DNA of 64,000 nt from Saccharum officinarum (lineage: Eukaryota > Streptophyta > Magnoliopsida > Poales > Poaceae), in the NCBI GenBank assembly GCA_020631735.1, contig CM036168.1:97506932-97570931 (forward strand), given 5' to 3'. Within the stretch, counting starts at the first letter, position 1, and each line of letters opens with the position of its first letter. Below the pieces are notes generated by a model. That model searched no databases, was not told the DNA's origin, and was given only the letters and a program-made list of their open reading frames with translations. Below are positions 59,266-64,000 of this stretch, one piece after another. The translations under genes and the position numbers were made by a program.

Positions 59266-61243
59266 ATGGCCGCTTCGTCCTCCGAGGCCGCCACAGCCAC
59301 GTCCAGGACCACCACGGGAGGGAGCGCGCTCCCAGGTCCTCCTCCGCCAACGCCGTCGAACCACCACGCGGCGCCGTCCTCCGCGGGCGCTGGGGGCACC
59401 ACGGACGCCTCGCTCTCTGCTTTCCTGCACCGCCTCCTCCTCTCGTCCCCGGCGCCGCAGCTACGGTATCCACTCGCAGCTCGGTCGCAGGCGTCGCCCT
59501 CGCTTCCGCCTCTTGTCTCGCTTGAGTCCCCCGATCAGCGCGCGCTCCGCGACGCCGCCGCCGACGTGGGCTACTTCCACCTCGCCGGCCACGGCCTCCC
59601 TTCCGAGCTACCGTCCTCCGCGGTCGCCGAACTGTCTCAACTCGACACGTCCACGCGCCTGGAGTCGAATCTCCGCACGCTTGGCTTCTCCGAGGAGGAG
59701 GGGGAGGAAGAGCAGGATGTGGACGGCGGCGCCGACGATCCCGCCGTGGTGTTCGACGCCTGCGAGGGGGACATGGACGCGCTCCCGGCTGCGGCGGAGT
59801 ACGCGCGTCGGATGAGGGACGTGGGCATGCGGGTTGTGGCGCTTCTCTCCGGGTGCCACGACACGGGCTTCCGGGAGGAGCCCTTCGCGGAGGGGAGGAG
59901 GAAGCCGCGGTGCCTGCTGTGGGCCTCCCGGGTCTCCACCGCCGATACAGCGCCTCCGGCCGTCGGGAAGGCGAAGGCGTATCCGTACGTCGTGGCGCTT
60001 CACTGCCAGTGGGAGGCGTCCGGTCTGGAAGACGCACCGCCGAGCTGGGTCATGAACGACGGCGGCGAGTGGACGGCAGTGGGCGCCCGTGACGGCGCGA
60101 TCCTTGTCACCATCGGCGACATTGCCCAGGTACTTAATTATAAGTGCAAATCTCTCAGATATTTCATGAACATTAGTAACTGAAATTTGCAATAGCATCT
60201 TCCAAAAAGAAAGCGGAGATTACATAAGCACCGTAATTATTCTTATATATATCGTCTTTATCTGGTCAAAATTTAGAGGCCATTTATTTAGTGCTCAAGT
60301 ACACGCTAGAGGTGGTAGTGCCACTGCAACAGAACCAGCGGCAGAGATGGCGAGCATCCGTTTTGTTTATGCACAGGCCAGCGGCATCAAATTCTAAAGT
60401 AGGTTGCGCATAACATACCACTCAGTTTTGATTTTTGACCCAGTCAGGCAATCAGGTCCCATGTCAGCATCAGCTGGTGTGTATCACTCACTGATCATCG
60501 CACAGTTTGGAACACGTAAATACACACAAAAACAAGTCAAACATTTCTACTTTTCAAAAAAAAAAACACCATCGTGTCATGTGAGCTGTTCTTCACTCTT
60601 CAGACAGCAGCGGCAGGACTCATCTTTGTGTTTAGTTCCTCCAAACTTGTTGAAATTGGCACTATGCAAAAAGAAGATTCTCCGTCACATTAAACTTGCG
60701 GTACATGCATGAAGTACTAAATATAGACGAAATTAAAAACTAATTGCATAGTTTGATTGTACTTTACGAGACGAATGTTTTGATCCTAATTAGTCAACGG
60801 TTAGACAATTATTACCAAATATAAACGAATGTAACAGTTATGCTACAGTTATGCTACAGTAAATTTCACACACCCAACTTTGGGACCTAAACACTTGCCA
60901 TGATTCCTTTTGGCTCGCGTGGTAGGTGTGGAGCAATGGCAAGTTGAAGAAAGTGAGAGGGATGGCTCGCCCCACATCTGCCGCACCCATGGAGACGCAG
61001 CATGGCGAGACTGACCGTCTGTCGCTGACGGTCCTGATCACTCTGTCTTTGGACAACATCATCTCGCCCTTGGTCCCGCTCTCCAATGCGGCTGGAGAAG
61101 GCCGCGAGGACGAGGCAAACGGTGCCGGAGCCGACGACGAGGATGGATGGAGGTTTCACTCTTTCCGACTGGAGGACTATGCGTGGAGGGTGTATAACCA
61201 GCGGCTTCAGTTCAAGGATCCATTGACCCGGTATCGGATATGA
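59266..61243 (+). CDS. 2-oxoglutarate/Fe(II) oxygenase-fold protein lacking iron ligands, two exons
   Basis: Encodes 393 residues from exons 59266-60129 (donor GCCCAG|GTAC) and 60926-61243 (acceptor GGTAG|GTGTGG). The plan is that of plant 2OG-Fe(II) oxygenases: N-terminal DIOX-like region (QRALRDAAADVGYFHLAGHG), a late core with GARDGAILVTIGDIAQ and WSNGKLKKV, and RxS at 319-321 (DRLSL). The ATG at 59266 is first in frame with good context. The canonical HxD is HCQ at 246-248, and the distal His position reads Gly (about residue 300, KKVRGMARP), so normal Fe(II) chemistry is unlikely, although the RxS that contacts 2-oxoglutarate remains. The end EDYAWRVYNQRL..DPLTRYRI looks conserved, suggesting a real gene and not a dead copy. 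Function unknown. The intron holds a MITE. Confidence 0.82.
60624..60897. mobile_element. Degraded Tourist-like MITE in the 2OG gene intron
   Basis: Shares ACTATGCAAAAAGAAGATTC, TACTTTACGAGACGAATGTT and the GCTACAGT run with the copies at 13112 and 14917. Ends are diverged (TTTGTGTTTAGTTCC and GGGACCTAAACACTTGCC). It stops ~28 bases before the 3' splice site. Confidence 0.75.
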
Positions 61244-62097
61244 TATCTGCTACGATATATATAGCTCTCTTTGTTTTTTCATTGGTGTGCCAATATGCAA
61301 CTCATGTCATGCACTTCGTGTTGTGATCTACTATTTGGCTTCGGAGTGAGTAAACTGTCCGCCTTGGGTTTCAATGTATATGTTGCTGACATCCAGTTTT
61401 TTATCAACCGGATCGAAGGTGACGTTATGACCTTTACCCAAATCCTGAGCGATTCGGACAAGCAATACGATTCTACTTTCTGCACAAACTTTCAAAAATC
61501 CCTAGTGGCAGCAAAGCAATGAAATGTGAGAATTTAAAGCTTGATGAGGTGCTCAAGGACATAACAGCAACAAGATCATGCTTCCCTCTCAACAGTATCT
61601 CGGACTCTTGCTATAAGCGGCCATGTGGGAAGGCTGGTTATAACCATGTTTTCCTAGGAAGATTGCATTGGTACGTCATTACAAAAACGTTTTCCTACAC
61701 GGTTGCTTGGGAGCAAGCAACATCTCAAGCAAGGGGGAGCTGAGCTTACATGGCAACGGAGGTGGTGTCATGTTGTGATTGTGTAGGTTTCAAGTGGCTC
61801 ATTGGACAACGCCTGTAAGCATGAGCAAGTGCTCTATATGCCGGGTGTGAGTTTGTAAAATCAATTTATTATTGAGAACTCGTATTAGAGGAGAAGAACA
61901 CCATCTTCCTCCTCAAGCTGTGCCTCTCTTTCTCGATTCTCTCTTGTGTGTGATTGTCACGTCGCGGCGGTTTGGCAGCGGCCACGGGGCATATCACGAT
62001 TGTTTAAACTGAGTAAAAATGCAGCATACAGGCAGATGAGGAACATCAAAACTAGCTGCAACCAAAGTGACAACTGCCAGTAATCAAAACCGATGTA
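61244..62097 (+). other. 3' flank of the 2OG gene with possible retroelement debris
   Basis: Frames at 61271-61522 and 61519-61743 have no recognisable domain. AAGGGGGAGCTGAG near 61729 looks like a polypurine tract, and GTAAAATCAATTTATTATTGA at 61857 with AGGAGAAGAACACCATCTTC resembles a copia-type LTR leader. This is a weak, pattern-based guess. Confidence 0.3.
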
Positions 62098-62300
62098 CTA
62101 CCTCCGTTCCTAAAAGAATGCATTCATGTTTTAGTACCTTATTAAGTTCGACCAATTATAGCTAAAAAATATCAATATTTATGATATCAAATAAATATCA
62201 TTAGATTAATTAGAAAATGTATTTTTATAACAAATTAATTTGAAGCTATAAGTGTGAATACTATTCACTAGAAACTTGGTCAAACGTAAACCACTTTAGG
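62098..62300. mobile_element. Stowaway-like MITE fragment
   Basis: Begins CTACCTCCGTTCCTAAAAGA after TA. The right half has diverged and no clean inverted end is seen. Confidence 0.5.
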
Positions 62301-62559
62301 TGACATGTAATTTATAGTTGCATTTTTTTGTCATATATTTTAATAACTGCAATCAAAACGATAAAGTGGTGGCACATTGGCACCTCAATATACGCACCTC
62401 GTCTAATAGCACATGTAGAACTAGTGAAACCTAGTCCGGCTAGGGAGTGATGAGGCATATATGGAACGACCATATGATCACGCGCTGCAAAACTAGACGT
62501 CATTGCTCTTTGGCCCCCTCGCTCATGACCAGTTCAAAGTCTGTAATTTGTAAAATGGA

Positions 62560-64000
62560 AATGCTCTGGAGAGGATGTCCGTGCGGACGCGCCTCTCGCC
62601 CGGACGCTTCTTTCTGGGTCTGCAAATCGGCCCAACAAGCCTCCTGCCGTCTACCTTTGTTCCTTTACTAAAAAAACAGAGCGTCATTTTCCCCATCTCG
62701 TATCGATCGTGGCAGGCGCCTCCACCACGCCGCCCGCCTGCTCCCCTGCACTGCTCTGGTTTGCCATTGACAGTCACTGCGCTTGCTCCCGCTCCTGCTC
62801 CGTCAGTGGCGAATCTAGGATTTTAGTTTAGGGTATCCCACCTAAAAAATTCATATACAATTTGGTAAATTTATTTTAGCAATTCGGTAATAATAATAAT
62901 TATAAATTTGACAGTGTGATTCGGTACATATGCACTAAGTAACACGATAAGGCTTACATTCATGGTTTAAACTGAAACCATCCATAATTGAAATATAACC
63001 ATACAAGAGTACTAGAGACTTACGATACTATTTTCCAACTATTTTATTCGATGCTTTTGAAGGGACATAAATGTTTTGATTATACCATCTTCGTCAACTT
63101 CAAAGAAAAATACGTATGAAAGTACACAATAATTTCTGAAAAAAGACGAATAGCACACAAGAGATTAGATGAGGGAAACTGGGAAGGTGTCGCGTGCTCA
63201 CCGCGTTTCTGCCGTCAGGGCGTCAAGCGTCCGGCGGGCGGCGGCACCGTGAAGGTTCATCTCGCTCCGATCGATATTAGATCAGGCAATCAGGGAAAAG
63301 TGCAACGTACTCGGCGGCTACTCGCGTCATCGCGTGGGCAGTGGGCCTGTGAGGCTATGATCAGGTCGTTTCCTGGTCCTTTCGTTAACTTGCCGCGTGG
63401 GCCGGCCCAAATGGGCCTTTCTTGGTGGCGTGATCCAGAGACCAGGATTCCAGATAAGTTTTTTTTTTCTTTTTCCTTTTTACTATACAGATTCTTATAC
63501 AGTTGTACGTATATATGTAATATATACTCTAGTTGCCGGTGCTTCTGGGTATGCCATTGCATACCTGGCATACCCTGTGGCTCTGCCGCCCATGCCACTG
63601 CTCCCTCGATCGCCCGCCACGCCTCACGGCGTGAGAACCGTCGTGCCCACACGTCATGACCGCTCCCTCGGCCGCCAGCTGGCCATTGAGGCCGCTACGT
63701 GCGTGCTTTTGCTCGACGACGCCGACAGGCGCCACCCGCGCAAGAAGCACCGGGCCCTAGCCTAGAAGCCCTCCAGGCTCACCTCCTGCTACGGTTGCAG
63801 CGCCCCGATACAAACGGTGGAGGAGGCTGCACAGAGATACGATGCATGTTTCAAACATACATTTTAAATGTTCAAATGTTGTAGAGGTATGTTGCGAGTA
63901 TTTCATATGGATGTTGCAAAAGTAGATTGAGATGTTGATATGTTGCAACGTATGTTGCAAGTATCTGTCTCCAATGTTCATATGTTTTTCTAGCTGTAAC
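62560..64000. mobile_element. Second tandem-motif element, running off the right edge
   Basis: Begins near GTGCGGACGCGCCTCTCGCC, becomes GC-rich at 63560-63830, then shows ATGTTGCAA / ATGTTTCAAACAT motifs from 63838 to the edge. These are the inverse of the array at 20720-21070, so this is probably another copy in opposite orientation. A hAT-like element is inserted at 62805-63599. Confidence 0.5.
62805..63599. mobile_element. Non-autonomous hAT-like element, ~795 bp
   Basis: Starts AGTGGCGAATCTAGG and ends GCCCATGCCACT, a short inverted repeat (AGTGGC). Flanks GCTCCGTC (62797-62804) and GCTCCCTC (63600-63607) are an 8-bp duplication with one mismatch. No transposase frame. Confidence 0.55.

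Noticed and set aside
58919..60037. 372-codon minus-strand frame
   Set aside because: Antisense to the 2OG exon 1; Arg/Pro-rich shadow of a GC-rich coding exon, and the part beyond 59266 crosses a hairpin arm.
61271..61743. Two adjacent frames (83 and 74 codons) as a possible extra exon of the 2OG gene
   Set aside because: The 2OG protein ends with its conserved-looking C-terminus at 61243, and these frames show no known domain; retroelement-like signals follow.
1..64000. CRISPR arrays, bacterial operons, rRNA or tRNA genes
   Set aside because: None seen; the sequence is eukaryotic nuclear DNA. Direct repeats present are transposon or microsatellite repeats. A tRNA scan by software would be more reliable than reading by eye.

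Overview
This is nuclear DNA of a grass. Coding exons are GC-rich and interrupted by introns, intergenic DNA is packed with MITEs that carry grass-type terminal motifs, and long Ty3/gypsy LTRs with TGTAACA...TGTTACA ends are present. I infer a panicoid grass, probably Andropogoneae (sorghum, sugarcane or Miscanthus type); the sequence alone does not fix the species. A run of exactly 100 N at 24364-24463 is an assembly gap.

Six host genes can be supported. (1) The first coding exon of a WOX8/WOX13-clade homeobox gene, minus strand, running off the left edge. (2) A complete seven-exon STAR/KH RNA-binding gene of the SPIN1 type, minus strand, 5633-9620. (3) An intronless PLS-class PPR gene, plus strand, 15579-17243. 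(4) A two-exon C2-domain (SRC2/BAP-like) gene, minus strand, 18174-20091, convergent with the PPR gene. (5) A five-exon TBL/DUF231 xylan O-acetyltransferase-like gene, minus strand, 37115-42509. (6) A two-exon 2OG-Fe(II)-oxygenase-fold gene, plus strand, 59266-61243, which lacks the canonical iron ligands. All splice sites were read by hand and keep the reading frame.

The rest is mobile DNA. 1.2-5.6 kb and 9.6-15.5 kb are intergenic stretches with Tourist-like and hAT-like MITEs and a 772-bp gene-cargo-like hAT element. 17.3-19.5 kb holds two very long hairpin (foldback) elements, one between the PPR and C2 stop codons and one inside the only C2 intron. 20.5-25 kb is a tandem-repeat element followed by an LTR fragment that runs into the assembly gap. 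25.2-36.8 kb is a decayed multi-exon gene of a grass-expanded family, split by an 8.3-kb compound LTR insertion and by a Stowaway MITE inside an exon. 43-50 kb holds a 5'-truncated Ty3/gypsy chromovirus (decayed integrase plus a 3.8-kb LTR). 50-51.6 kb is a LINE remnant. 55-59 kb has hAT, Stowaway and Tourist MITEs and a third giant hairpin just upstream of the 2OG gene. 61.2-64 kb holds retroelement-like debris, a hAT-like element, and the edge of a second copy of the tandem-repeat element seen at 20.5 kb.

The genes do not form a pathway; they are unrelated neighbours in a repeat-rich chromosome arm. I see no new molecular system that I would claim. The observations most worth checking are the three long hairpins close to or inside genes, the 2OG-fold protein with lost iron ligands, the compound LTR insertion whose two LTRs differ, and a 21-bp exon copy at a splice donor of the TBL gene.
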